64,000 bases of DNA. It comes from Candidatus Proruminimicrobium quisquiliarum. Its GTDB lineage: Bacteria; Elusimicrobiota; Endomicrobiia; Endomicrobiales; Endomicrobiaceae. The stretch covers positions 1 through 64,000 of the forward strand of contig JAHDRN010000005.1 of NCBI GenBank assembly GCA_018433245.1, in the 5' to 3' direction. Positions 49,401-55,340 of this stretch are shown one piece after another. Both the position numbers and the translations under genes were made by a program. How positions within the stretch are numbered: position 1 is the stretch's first letter; each line of letters starts with the position of its first letter. The notes under the pieces were generated by a model, which saw only the letters and a program-made list of their open reading frames with translations, made no database searches and was not told where the DNA came from.

Positions 49401-51883
49401 AGATTTCCTATTTTTTCATTGACATTTATTTCTTGGGTAATAAAAAGTTTGTCAAAAACGCTTGATATTTCCAATTTGGCCGTTTTTAATACTGCCGACG
49501 GAATTTTTCGCAAATTAATAAAATTTCTTGAAATAAGAATCGCAGAATTATAAACGGCATGAGCTAAAAAAGATGCTGCAAAACCTGCAAGAGGAACCGC
49601 CGGAAAAAGCGCCGATGCCGTAACGTATATAGCCGTAAAAACAAGCGAAGGCAGAATAAAATCTTTAAAATTTCTTGTTTTAGAACCGGACTTTAAAAAT
49701 AATTTATCGGCAATAACGTGGACAAAAGGAAACGCCGCAAGACTCGCAACTGCGGTAACGGCAAATGCGGCTGCGGGAACAGGCAAAATTGCGGCAAGGC
49801 TGCCGGTTATCGCAAAAGGAATAAATCTGAAAACAAATTCTTCCCATACCGGCGCGATTACCGTTGTATACAGTCCATACCAAAATGTTTTTATATTTTT
49901 AAATATATTATTAAATATTGACTGTACGGATTGCCCATTGGGCGATGTTTCCCGGATTTCTTTTTTTTCAATATTACGAAAACGCGGCAACAGAGATTTT
50001 CCGTCAAAATTATATTCTTCGTTATATGTTTTAATCTCAGTGTCAGAAGCATCGGTATATACAGCTGTTATTTTTGCTTTATCTTTTTCAAATTCTTCAA
50101 TTCTCCAATCTACGGAAACTTTGTCGTTATAATTTCGTGATTTTAAAGCCTCGTCAACAACTTCCCGTATCAACTGTTTTTGTTTTTCGGGATTCAATTT
50201 TAAGAAATCAGGCAGTTCATTGACGGCCGCCAACGCTCTGAACAGTATTTCCGGAAATAAAACGCTTGTCCATGTTTCCGTAAGAGGCTTTGCGTTAATC
50301 GTATTGTCAAGAACCTGTCTGTATCCTCTTATGGTATTCCAATGAATCTCGCCTGCGCGGCTTATGTCTTTTGTTATTTTCGGAGTTATCTGTATATAAG
50401 ATATTTGTCTTTCTTTCGCTATTTCTTCCAATCCGCGGCTGTGGAATCCGCCTGTTACTATAACCTTTATTTTCTTACCGTTAATCTCATCGCGTAATTT
50501 TATAATTGCTTCCTGCCCGTAAGCCGCGTTAATATTTGCGGCGTTATTTTCATACGGCAGTATTTTATCGGCGAATACTCTGTCTCTTTCTATATTATTG
50601 TAATGGTATTTTGCAAGAAGCCGTTCATATTTATCCAACTGTCTGCTTGTATTCTCAGGGAAATAAGAATTCCATATAATTCTGAACTTTTTAAAATCTT
50701 CACTGAACCGCAAATAATCGTCTGCCGTTATATTCGCTCCAAAATATTCTTTTATAACAGGAATAAATTCATATAAAAAGGTAACTTCGCGTTCATATTT
50801 ATTTTTGCTTAATTGCGCATACAATCTGTTTAAAAGCTGTTTCTCTTCCTCAACAAATACGATTAAATTTACGTTTTTATTAAATTCAAGATATGTAAAA
50901 AAATCTTTAAGCTGCGCAAATTTGCCGTTTTCAAAAATTTTATTCTTATCCGCTATATTTTTCAATTCCGAAACTATATTCTCTATATCCTGAAAATTAT
51001 TGCTTGTTTGGGCCAATTCGGAATATTTTCCGTATTCTATATTTGATTTTAATACGTTTACAAAAGTTTTAAACTGTTTTGACACTTTATCAAGATTTAA
51101 ATTTTTAGATTGCGCCAAAAGGTTCATATAAGTTTTTACATTTTCAAATTCGTTTAAATTGACGCCTCCTTTTTCGGCTAGTTTTGATAATTTATCGTAA
51201 TATTTATTTGCGCTTATTTTATTGGATTTATATCTTTTCACCAATTTATTTAATCTGTCAGTATCTCTGTTAAAGTAAGCTTTTCTTACGGGTTCTATTT
51301 CATTCTGCATTCGCGTGCATATTTCGTTTATTTCCGGCTGCAAATCTATTATTTCATTAAGCAGTTTTATGTTTTCTTCATAAATATTTTTATCTTCTAT
51401 GCCTTTTATAATGCAGTCTTTGTTATTTATTGCCGAATAATATTCAACGCCTCCAAGCTGTCCTGATTCAACCAAATCTTCTATCATCTGCCTGCCTAAC
51501 TCGTTCTCTTCCAGGCGGCTGAGCCATTTTGTATCAACAGTCCCGTATGCTCCTTCCAAAAACAGCTCGCTCAATTTATATTTGCCGTCCAAATAACTTA
51601 TTATTTTTGCGATATTTCTCTGAGTTTGCGGATGGCTGTGCAAATCCTGAATGTTTATTATAATCTCGCTGCTGCCGAAATCAACAGCTTTTGTAACAAG
51701 ACCGATTGAAGGCAGAGTTAAAAAAGCCCTGGAATTTTCTATTGACTGTTTTTCATTACCGTAAATGACCGCAGCCTGGGAGATATCCGCAAATACGCCC
51801 GTAAATATGAAACACATCACGGTAAATACGGCCGTAAATTTTATCATGATACTTTTATTCAGTTTATTGAATGTTCGTTCCAT
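37460..51883 (-). CDS. Giant multidomain envelope protein: two CPBP + phosphohistidine + ATP-grasp (dikinase-like) units
   Basis: 4,807 residues in one uninterrupted frame, ATG at 51883 with GGGAG upstream. Order: signal/anchor helix (about 15-37); Tiki/ChaN-like domain (QDLHSHPQTQ at 79-88 to GGFHSRG near 481); CPBP (CAAX-type) membrane domain with E681/E682, H722, H775; long helical region; phosphohistidine swivel domain (His1898); PPDK-type ATP-grasp domain (~2190-2500, VRSSGIGED with R2306); second CPBP (E2552/E2553, H2592, H2653); LMW tyrosine phosphatase (Cys2706, Arg2712, D2824 in DPY); helical region; second swivel domain (His4048); second ATP-grasp (~4353-4660, R4471); short tail. 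There is no PEP-binding barrel. His domain before ATP-grasp is the glucan-water-dikinase order. Substrate unknown. Functions of the linkers are not recognised. Confidence 0.85.
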   Translation of the reverse strand: MERTFNKLNKSIMIKFTAVFTVMCFIFTGVFADISQAAVIYGNEKQSIENSRAFLTLPSIGLVTKAVDFGSSEIIINIQDLHSHPQTQRNIAKIISYLDGKYKLSELFLEGAYGTVDTKWLSRLEENELGRQMIEDLVESGQLGGVEYYSAINNKDCIIKGIEDKNIYEENIKLLNEIIDLQPEINEICTRMQNEIEPVRKAYFNRDTDRLNKLVKRYKSNKISANKYYDKLSKLAEKGGVNLNEFENVKTYMNLLAQSKNLNLDKVSKQFKTFVNVLKSNIEYGKYSELAQTSNNFQDIENIVSELKNIADKNKIFENGKFAQLKDFFTYLEFNKNVNLIVFVEEEKQLLNRLYAQLSKNKYEREVTFLYEFIPVIKEYFGANITADDYLRFSEDFKKFRIIWNSYFPENTSRQLDKYERLLAKYHYNNIERDRVFADKILPYENNAANINAAYGQEAIIKLRDEINGKKIKVIVTGGFHSRGLEEIAKERQISYIQITPKITKDISRAGEIHWNTIRGYRQVLDNTINAKPLTETWTSVLFPEILFRALAAVNELPDFLKLNPEKQKQLIREVVDEALKSRNYNDKVSVDWRIEEFEKDKAKITAVYTDASDTEIKTYNEEYNFDGKSLLPRFRNIEKKEIRETSPNGQSVQSIFNNIFKNIKTFWYGLYTTVIAPVWEEFVFRFIPFAITGSLAAILPVPAAAFAVTAVASLAAFPFVHVIADKLFLKSGSKTRNFKDFILPSLVFTAIYVTASALFPAVPLAGFAASFLAHAVYNSAILISRNFINLRKIPSAVLKTAKLEISSVFDKLFITQEINVNEKIGNLIDNLDSIIKNQDYAMRNYGPKMEGSELSMTEQIKKMRADLSNAYELSDAEKYDLYSKQMNYLYDIMVACAEKGNGEEFSGPMLLAKSVMNIFYMDSLYVKDESGNLLFDKIIDYALIQKKMFIVSDSIRLLNLTDSLYAGHPERAAFVLREAYKAGFFRNDLPTLRSITGFELAKFFYTAISQDGMGIIITEKDEPVLTENETDYFVKNGNASDFNFSLNDVISRLQYIQTTSFYKQNENIKGLVEKTVAVLKNASKLPAEEKYKIIDEQVNYLINEFMKHDADVNIFNALIPVILLVKNTSKDESLALTVFNYIFEICLADKKESYSSSSLVSINKTDFLLKISSRIFLINRELGLSLLKQMQEKRLINIKLFSDEMRRDKAYSRIPYGWSDVIKTYAGLELFYDAIGIPYEEINEKISIYDRVFYKSDYLRMLQNMLPDTVTEKIKSFSAPATYFRTKKHEIQAPVRDVQSENKFEIFNAILENNILALSELNRGNEDSLLDSILFLQRMIDGLKKFDTQYNKYGEDSQKSLDKIKERMKRGLASENVTLQNKLKLWTAGKIEEIDTVHTLINAVHQTSISVFMSLIDDEIKKDSAKEVIVNPATNYLKVYDFSKKEMRTEVKDFLAKLAESKQSGILYISDGKILYNKKLGAHSVSIFVDFDNTEDSIVCAFYDSGRSDGNAMRTTMLSLAFATAGFDITSFDNRVSDYNESLLGLCEFKAVWASGNSESLRKGEFYAEYFKRAFSIVEDTKDLDFRLQGLEYDNDKNFYHQFAIPQLTLEDFRVLKNSRRIPESVIRDYEKQKQTMQTGLDLNDSYYEEDKTGKDIFNAVYDYFGLKGIDRNIENVERMYVEGKIIKNPETGFLEINAKYRPTSKIVDIINGNEWERDESFKQAQLLNLLDYSKINFRTEGYIGGMIAKSGVIKLYEGWLSVKAVVDAERERMQCAFVEYVDVYGNRTELNYDELLQILQENGYEVERQAERSGSEKKKTINTLHEQPPFMKETPTAKAIGLSVGTGGSVIGKVEYDENNLKHDSIWIAQQIMKESVEKMDIPAGFCITSGGIYSHASIVAREKNKPAVLLQSKWSDNEIELRYYTYKGDVVNEGGFFIRETVEHTVRIKAGDVVLINPETGEMLLFNEINKSRLDALQKMIDASDVQGVKNYLKANESDPNIGKLVEYVYYQSAGTQKLKEILRMLVAWEYDDKIGEKIDELNIVYVLNKVKEIQNMFDNAGNTEDIKEAYVLIKSTEKQINSIVLRKANPAVKELKVKIAGKKREILAEYVRYIEGFKNTADKLLKKSGLTGRDMDIAVKLVEMAKYWKYFYGYKGIKELTDALDEKIRNNFSAVSENLELSEEIKSFDEIGSDDKFKFGSKTTELAKINNSGRNFGILAGLGISSGVLDIFFKDAGRLDEFKTLMSELSGIIKTKDMSKFERAAEIAGIISQMIKDSHSPKLKGYIDNLGKLKYGKRYAVRSSGIGEDGANYSFAGMAKTKLNRDKENIYADIKEVWESFFEQETIKYMLKSGQFVKPAVLVQEFVENIKSAGVIFSSDANGDFNMEIVRGVGEGLASGKIDPDRIKVFHRDGRIEYRRALQNKKKIIALPHGGIQIEKLENKEKINRITDESNIRKMVDIVYALRQEVGYPIDVEFAIDSKDNIFILQRRADTAFNGKINESEAKRELEEAVLTVQSVADSFLRKIKIKSDKLYRNITVFAVPAIEELIFRFIPFFALGIIAANPLSAVPIAITAAVSVFAFSYAHTLADKITAKKSPQTQIRDWKSFVVPSVLFTGFYVLVYVCLSSILPFFWINFAALIVATVTHAVYNKFALEGKIKKPAAEILKDGEQERTRAVEKIKRLKKDILENNSKTICFVCSGNTDRSPVAEMLFKSLMIKNGKTNIKAISAGTYTDSSHLGASLKPEYVAELEKYGVPDDIIKSFRSSNLTLEHLKSDYFIAAGKRHKTALIKMGVSEEKIITFEELAPSLVSEELPDPYAGYELKIKVTALINRIFEDNFAPDSLLKDPENFPDFDTAIILDLINYLKNIKVYRFQNDISEIIDILSKITPETPAQEKNNIIFEQLIKLQAIFGGPKDSYFLQLVPLATVVRNPQTGRLLVSEFADMLKIEKEKISASAPLYSDMWANNQYSNLRSAAIKIFEVAYSTDKKNALEITKVLYELNFIDNKEMPWGLRDIIKEYNDLRDYYLSFASPGVDRDMLKGLLKTIEMLKDIKLQDEELNNKKESAVRNLNSLYDVINPSTAQIADSQIQELIALTDRLAESGETDESAEIIKAVMPVCEQIVLKTKMVNEKTLRELSLLSNKLYSKNMTDAFNTVMSYLLFVAKASNFKDGARTNDRVCEYICKMAVMMHNSVKKYDKNSQEYIKTENEILNIFRKLAENVPDNIGVYRYLFDELGFNEQTFAVFIEALNKSGKSAVPYLPNDEKIVYSKKMTELILKSINNLIFEKLCLRLYLSGVNGEKIALALIKNLFEIAENPDADIETRKTAAITLGRTASLSYQEFNDDKVLNIAKINKIYADLNIDALLQESTVYFENIYGRTGYGESYAENFDFTPLVSRLPKSLIAKEKLKSKSPVFMENRGRVNKKNKEVAAMTEDFDSLQDILKYNVIVLERMKKLNDRSARKDFDKTVEIVARMIQILKKINSEHGAAAEAALEKILSSIPNGDIDPGTIKKQAALSKWNEDSISSIEEIHTLINAIHQTSILDFKQKVKSISGMDKGDIRTSRFIRDNTSILAYDLSDSGKMNRDIQSFLTRLASDRVSIDDFVFRDDILVWTTRLFAHSVDIFINFGEKDRGISIYYNENGRKSGYAERVRYFSQVLTRLGFDVVSDTEEDFSDKKPGTCGLKAVLNKDFGLNEETDIAEIAARAVLLYKHSTNLDMELEELADRYSEGSYLETLAKLVDKFMAGEIWYGYSYVSNGRTAFRDNTMTERFPKPSFSSAKQIFDEVFEYLGIEKAYDGSRRYYEFDQSFIDKYFNKPIEQAYGEGRISFDENGYLVKNVNYDIIEQLVNAILEDEYDALKQSRIINLISRSKFSFKTIGFIGNLMFVTGNVKLSNGETLSVRGLMNPYTRRLKYAQTEIISAAGREKLTEAKLTAVLNGEGYKISSEQELIGTKERERIKSFLSAQIQNTDSPEVLCTGTSDGKGTYVAGNITFDRKNAGSGDILLVKFTVPDDVKAIESVKAVITTGGGTLSHAAITTRELKKPSVVLNGASWNDGSVEVKYYTYEEAAEEIKGFNVRKVKENTVMLKEGTKVLVNGETGRILLFNDIAPRLLDQLQRYIETKDIKAIKTFFGENKDNENIRKLVEYIYFQTIGDKELEEIMFVLFDSSLPEAVRQKVKELNVVYVKNKVRNISESLKNLENIDNINISYGIITGLNDKLNYIKTIENREDINALKKDVASAQEKIKDGLLEYVTDIIETGKTLASKKKLNASDIENIVKLLHQISVYRYFIPESEKREDLAEKRSEIKNLVLVLENIVTEYQSNKKISIDSEICGFSEISAGDAYRFGSKTTELALIYRLLSKIKGVKVPAGVGISANVLYMFFSETGQNEEYRQLTADFELAVKTKNETAAKQVAKKIQKLIDGSKDKKQTFMQKVIEGKMKSALRQGARYSVRSSGVGEDSENKAFAGMGETKLNVSYADVFENIQECWKSFYSDRCIEYMIKTGQIVKPAVLIQEMINVDKAGVIFSRNKYGNTIIEGVYGLGEGIVSGIITPDTVEVETTSGEIIEYSVADKYSKIVATANGTSQEVVTEGAKDRVLSAETVKTLMDIVNVLEKDAGYPVDIEYGIKDGEIYILQRRPITTLEDAVQAKPDITPAIEEKEVKQMAAISFEDMPAGSEILFNMANPLQQDEAIHVYLKKTDGNISVFCIDSKYDGKIDSAVILSMIIDRINTDSVVRDKFNGYLSVTAKIGEMEMGILPFPYIDDEERIIPAGGDIDIKHIKTMLMSA

Positions 51884-51898
51884 TTCAACTCCCAAAGA

Positions 51899-51926
51899 AA
51901 AAACCCGCTTAATATTCAGCGGGTTT
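51899..51926 (-). terminator. Intrinsic terminator between the small membrane-protein gene and the giant gene
   Basis: Perfect 10-bp stem AAAACCCGCT / AGCGGGTTTT with an 8-base loop that contains the upstream gene's stop codon. In the minus direction it is followed by TTTTTTC and, within ~10 bases, by the giant gene's ribosome site. Confidence 0.8.
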
Positions 51927-52448
51927 TAACAATAAATATATTCTCGTAATTTTATTATTAATAAAATCATACGCATTTTTTACCGAAGTAAAAAACAACA
52001 GCATAAGCATAAAATAAAAAATAAAAAACGCGCACGTTCGGTGTTTATCAACAACTTTTAAATTAACAGCCGGCACGGCGTCATTTAAAATGCCTATAAA
52101 AATTTGAGATTTTAAAAATTTAAAGTCTCGGTCAAAATGCGGCTGCACAATACCGTCGTTTGCATGTTTCTTGCCGGTTTGTTCAGCCCCGGAAGCGTCG
52201 TTTTGTCCGGCGTCCTTTTGAGAGATTACCTTTCCTACTATATCCAATCCTATTTTCCCTACTGCGTCAGATATAAAAAAAACCGTAGCAAAAATATCTT
52301 TTTGTATTACGGAAACCTGATTAAGTTTAATTGCGTCATTTACCGTAACGGCCGAAAAAATAACATTTAAAACAACGGTAAATGTTATAAAACAGCTTAA
52401 CATTCCGGTAAAAAAACCGCTTGAAAGTCTGCGCTCAAAAAATACCAT
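51909..52448 (-). CDS. Small two-TM protein of unknown function
   Basis: 179 residues from the ATG at 52448 (AGGA seven bases upstream); the longer frame upstream lacks a ribosome site. One hydrophobic helix near 12-37 and another near 140-160, with a ~100-residue polar loop rich in Asp, Gln and Lys between. I do not recognise a family. The stop is inside the terminator hairpin, directly upstream of the giant gene, so the two may be functionally linked. Confidence 0.6.
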   Translation of the reverse strand: MVFFERRLSSGFFTGMLSCFITFTVVLNVIFSAVTVNDAIKLNQVSVIQKDIFATVFFISDAVGKIGLDIVGKVISQKDAGQNDASGAEQTGKKHANDGIVQPHFDRDFKFLKSQIFIGILNDAVPAVNLKVVDKHRTCAFFIFYFMLMLLFFTSVKNAYDFINNKITRIYLLLKPAEY

Positions 52449-52608
52449 TATTCTATCCTGTAAAAAATCTATAAAACAAGTATACACCCGGGAAGTCTTT
52501 TTGTCAACATATTTATTGCCGCTATTGCGCAAAATTATTTTAGCATTTAACGGAAAATATTCAAACAAGGATTTGTGAAATTTTTGTAAAAAAACCGCTT
52601 ATTTTTTA

Positions 52609-52637
52609 TTGACAAAACGCAAGAGATGTTATTAAAT
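52609..52637 (+). promoter_or_regulatory. Promoter of the redox/Fe-S gene cluster
   Basis: Perfect TTGACA (52609-52614), 17-base spacer, TTAAAT (52632-52637), about 30 bases before the ATG at 52670. ACGGAGG follows as ribosome site. Confidence 0.6.
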
Positions 52638-52669
52638 ATGGGCGTTAGTCAACAATACGGAGGCTTTAA

Positions 52670-53263
52670 ATGAAAAGAACTTTATTATTTTTGTTTGCCG
52701 TTATCCTAATCGGAGCACAATTTGCCTATACAGATGACGGACGCAATATTTTCAGTTCAGCTTCCCAAAAAGTTGAGAAAAACCTTCATAAAGGTATTTT
52801 TTATGATATGACCGTAACCGATAAAAACGGAAAAATTGTACAGAAAGGTGTTGCTTACAACAAAAACAATAAGGTAAGAATGGATTTTGGCGACTTAATT
52901 ACAATTGTCAACGGTGATGATATGTATTTATACAACGTTGTCAATAAATCTGCAATGAAAATGTCTGCCCAGAAAGAAACAGGACAAAACAAACTTGAGT
53001 CGTTTGATTCTTTTAAGGTCCCTGACAATTCTGTTTTTATTAAAAAAACTACAAAAAACGGATATCCCTGTAACTTAGTTAAAGCTGAGGAAGACGGTAT
53101 CAAAATGGATTATTATTTAACCGAAGAGTTCGGCTTTCCTACATGCGTAAAAACAAGTGACGGCAATGAAATAAATATGACAAACTTCAAAATCGGAGTA
53201 ACTGATGATAAATTTAAATTACCTCCCGGAGTCAAAATTACGGATATGAATAATTTTATGTGA
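52670..53263 (+). CDS. LolA-like secreted outer-membrane lipoprotein-sorting-type protein (possibly truncated by in-frame TGA)
   Basis: 197 residues with a classical signal peptide (Lys-Arg then ~16 hydrophobic residues). The rest alternates beta strands such as YDMTVTDKNGK, MYLYNVVNKSAMKM and KMDYYLTEEFGFP, as in LolA/DUF4412-type lipoprotein-carrier folds, so a periplasmic lipid- or lipoprotein-binding role is inferred. The stop TGA (53261-53263) is followed in the same frame by 63 more open codons ending at TAA 53453-53455. The original gene was therefore probably 261 codons long. It heads the redox cluster. Confidence 0.75.
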   Translation: MKRTLLFLFAVILIGAQFAYTDDGRNIFSSASQKVEKNLHKGIFYDMTVTDKNGKIVQKGVAYNKNNKVRMDFGDLITIVNGDDMYLYNVVNKSAMKMSAQKETGQNKLESFDSFKVPDNSVFIKKTTKNGYPCNLVKAEEDGIKMDYYLTEEFGFPTCVKTSDGNEINMTNFKIGVTDDKFKLPPGVKITDMNNFM

Positions 53264-53455
53264 GCTTTATCGGAATCTTCAAAACAAGAAAAAACAAATG
53301 TCCTATCAGGTATAATGAAAGAAGTTGCAGATGATACTGTTGTAAGCGGAGTAAAAGAAGCTAAAGACGAAACCGTACAGGAACAAAAAAGCAAAGTAAA
53401 AGAAGAAACTAAGAAAAAAACAAAAGAAACTATAAAAGATTTATTCGGTTTTTAA
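53264..53455 (+). pseudogene. In-frame continuation of the LolA-like gene after TGA
   Basis: 63 sense codons in the same frame as the preceding gene and uninterrupted. The encoded tail is helical and Lys/Glu-rich (KEVADDTVVSGVKEAKDE in part) and ends in DLFGF. This looks like a genuine C-terminal tail cut off by a nonsense change, or a read-through extension. An internal ATG at 53315 could start a 46-residue peptide but has no convincing ribosome site. Confidence 0.5.
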
Positions 53456-53477
53456 ATAAATTTTGAACGGAGGAATT

Positions 53478-53636
53478 ATGGACAAATTTAAATGTATCGT
53501 ATGCGGTTACGAATATGATCCTGCGGCAGGCGATCCGGAACATAATATACCGGCTGGGACATCTTTTGATAAACTGCCTGAAGACTGGGTATGCCCGGTT
53601 TGCGGAGTAGGCAAAGATCAGTTTGAAAAAATTTAA
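53478..53636 (+). CDS. Rubredoxin
   Basis: 52 residues. Two CxxCG knuckles, CIVCGY (6-11) and CPVCGV (39-44), the intervening [14 protein letters not shown] and DWVCP are all standard rubredoxin. Single-iron electron carrier. Strong ribosome site CGGAGG. It most likely passes electrons to the flavodiiron protein, desulfoferrodoxin or rubrerythrin of the same cluster. Confidence 0.96.
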   Translation: MDKFKCIVCGYEYDPAAGDPEHNIPAGTSFDKLPEDWVCPVCGVGKDQFEKI

Positions 53637-53643
53637 TTGCAAA

Positions 53644-53675
53644 AATTAAAACAAACCTTTGTTTAATTATTTGTT
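53644..53675 (+). terminator. Weak terminator-like hairpin after rubredoxin
   Basis: AATTAAAACAAA (53644-53655) pairs with TTTGTTTAATT (53658-53668) with one bulge, and T-rich sequence follows. AT-only stem, so only partial termination is likely. Confidence 0.4.
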
Positions 53676-53692
53676 TTTAGGCGGGATTTTTT

Positions 53693-54928
53693 ATGAAAAA
53701 AATATATCTTGACAATCAGTCTAATACGATTCTTGACGATCATATATTTGAGAAAATGTTGCCGTATTTTAAAGAAAATTACGGTAATCCCCAAAGTATT
53801 TATTCGCTCGGACAAATTTCAAAAGATGCGGTTGAACAGGCCAGAAATTCCGTCGCTAAACTGATAAACGCAAAAAACAATGAGATTATTTTTACATCTT
53901 GCGGTTCCGAAGCTAATAATCTGGCGATAAAAGGTTTTGCTTTCGCGCATTCTAAGATTAATAAACACATTATTGTTTCGGCAATAGAACATTTTTCAAT
54001 TCTTAACGCCGTAAATTCTCTTAAGCAGCACGGTTTTGAAATCACAACCGTTCCGGTTGACAAACAGGGATTTGTAAAAATTGAAGCGTTAAAACAAGCT
54101 ATGAAAGACGAGACTATACTTGTGTCAATACAGCACGCTAATCCGGAAATAGGCGTAATCCAAAATTTAAGCGAAATAGCAAAAATAGTCAAAAATAAAA
54201 ATGTCGCTTTGCATGTTGACGCAGTCGCGTCCGCAGGCATGATTCCCATAGACGTTGAAGCATTAAACATAGACATGCTTACTCTGTCGTCAAGCGTAAT
54301 GTACGGACCCAAAGGGGCGGCCGCGATTTATATAAGAAAAGGAACTCCGGTTAAAACGCAGATTGACGGAGGCGTTCAGGAATTTTCAAAAAGAGCAGGT
54401 ACAGAAAACGTGCCCGCAATAGCAGGGTTCGGCGCAGCGTGTGATTTGGCTGCGGCTGAAATGCGCCAAAATGCCGCAAAAATGCAAATTTTAAGAGACA
54501 AACTTATAAACGGGCTGAAAGAAAAAATAAAATTTATTTATTTAAACGGCCCGGTTGAAAACAGGCTTCCCAACAATGTAAATTTTTCAATAGAATTTGT
54601 TGAAGGCGAGGCTTTATTTCTGCTGCTTGACGCAAAAGGCATAATGGCCGCAAGCGGCTCTTCGTGCGCTTCAAAATCTCTTAAAATGTCACATGTTTTA
54701 ACCGCTCTTGAAGTTGATACAGCCGTAGGACAGGGTTCTATTGTTTTTACGCTTTCAAAATATAACACTGTTGAAGAAATAGATTACGTAATTAACGAAT
54801 TTCCGGCAATAGTAGAAAGACTCAGGCAGATGTCGCCGTTGTACGATCATTTTATGAAAACCGGAGAAAGAATGAAGGCCGGACCCGGAACAGATTACGG
54901 CCATGAGCATGAACATTGTGAAAACTGA
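53693..54928 (+). CDS. Cysteine-desulfurase homologue lacking the PLP lysine (NifS/IscS-like)
   Basis: 411 residues, clear class V aminotransferase/NifS fold: GSEANNLAIKG near 65-75, EHFSI, HANPEIG, HVDAV, GPKGAAA, and the Cys loop GSSCASK with Cys325. However, the PLP-lysine site, normally S-x-H-K before the YGPKG, reads SSSV here, so the lysine is Val202 and the His is Ser201. The Gln after HVDA is Ala, and the Arg of the SIRFS motif is Val (SIVFT). It is therefore unlikely to be an active desulfurase. Archaeoglobus IscS has been described as a comparable lysine-less partner of IscU. It precedes iscU by 29 bases. Confidence 0.9.
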   Translation: MKKIYLDNQSNTILDDHIFEKMLPYFKENYGNPQSIYSLGQISKDAVEQARNSVAKLINAKNNEIIFTSCGSEANNLAIKGFAFAHSKINKHIIVSAIEHFSILNAVNSLKQHGFEITTVPVDKQGFVKIEALKQAMKDETILVSIQHANPEIGVIQNLSEIAKIVKNKNVALHVDAVASAGMIPIDVEALNIDMLTLSSSVMYGPKGAAAIYIRKGTPVKTQIDGGVQEFSKRAGTENVPAIAGFGAACDLAAAEMRQNAAKMQILRDKLINGLKEKIKFIYLNGPVENRLPNNVNFSIEFVEGEALFLLLDAKGIMAASGSSCASKSLKMSHVLTALEVDTAVGQGSIVFTLSKYNTVEEIDYVINEFPAIVERLRQMSPLYDHFMKTGERMKAGPGTDYGHEHEHCEN

Positions 54929-54957
54929 AATTAAATTTTAAAAAATACGGAGGAATT

Positions 54958-55338
54958 ATGGCGTTTTATTCAGAAAAAGTTATGGACCACTTTGCCAATC
55001 CGAGAAATGTCGGAGAAATAAAGGACGCTTCGGGAGTAGGAGAGGTAGGAAATCCCGTCTGCGGCGATATGATGAAGTTTTATATCAAAGTTGAAAACAA
55101 TAAAATTGTTGACGTAAAATTTAAAACTTTCGGATGCGGGGCCGCTATAGCGGTGTCTTCAATGGTTTCGGAGATGGCATTGGGCAAAACGATTGAAGAA
55201 GTTCTTGAAATAACAAATGAAAAAGTAGCTCAGGAACTCGGAGGGCTTCCTCCTAATAAGATGCACTGTTCAAATCTTGGAGCGGACGCATTGCATAAGG
55301 CGATTGAAGATTATAAGAAAAAAAACGGGCAGGTATAA
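54958..55338 (+). CDS. iscU: Fe-S cluster scaffold IscU/NifU-N type
   Basis: 126 residues. The three ligand cysteines are in NPVCGD (about 37), TFGCGAA (61) and MHCSNLG (104), with the Asp after the first Cys. It assembles [2Fe-2S] clusters for transfer. It is paired with the lysine-less NifS-like protein, so sulfur may come from free sulfide or another desulfurase. Strong CGGAGG ribosome site. Confidence 0.94.
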   Translation: MAFYSEKVMDHFANPRNVGEIKDASGVGEVGNPVCGDMMKFYIKVENNKIVDVKFKTFGCGAAIAVSSMVSEMALGKTIEEVLEITNEKVAQELGGLPPNKMHCSNLGADALHKAIEDYKKKNGQV

Positions 55339-55340
55339 AT

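Noticed and set aside
37460-51883. Giant gene as PEP synthase, PPDK, NRPS or adhesin
   Set aside because: No PEP-binding barrel, reversed domain order, no adenylation/condensation motifs and no adhesin-like repeats.
53261-53263. Selenocysteine at the in-frame TGA of the LolA-like gene
   Set aside because: No stable hairpin with a SECIS-like loop follows, and the position is not in a redox motif.
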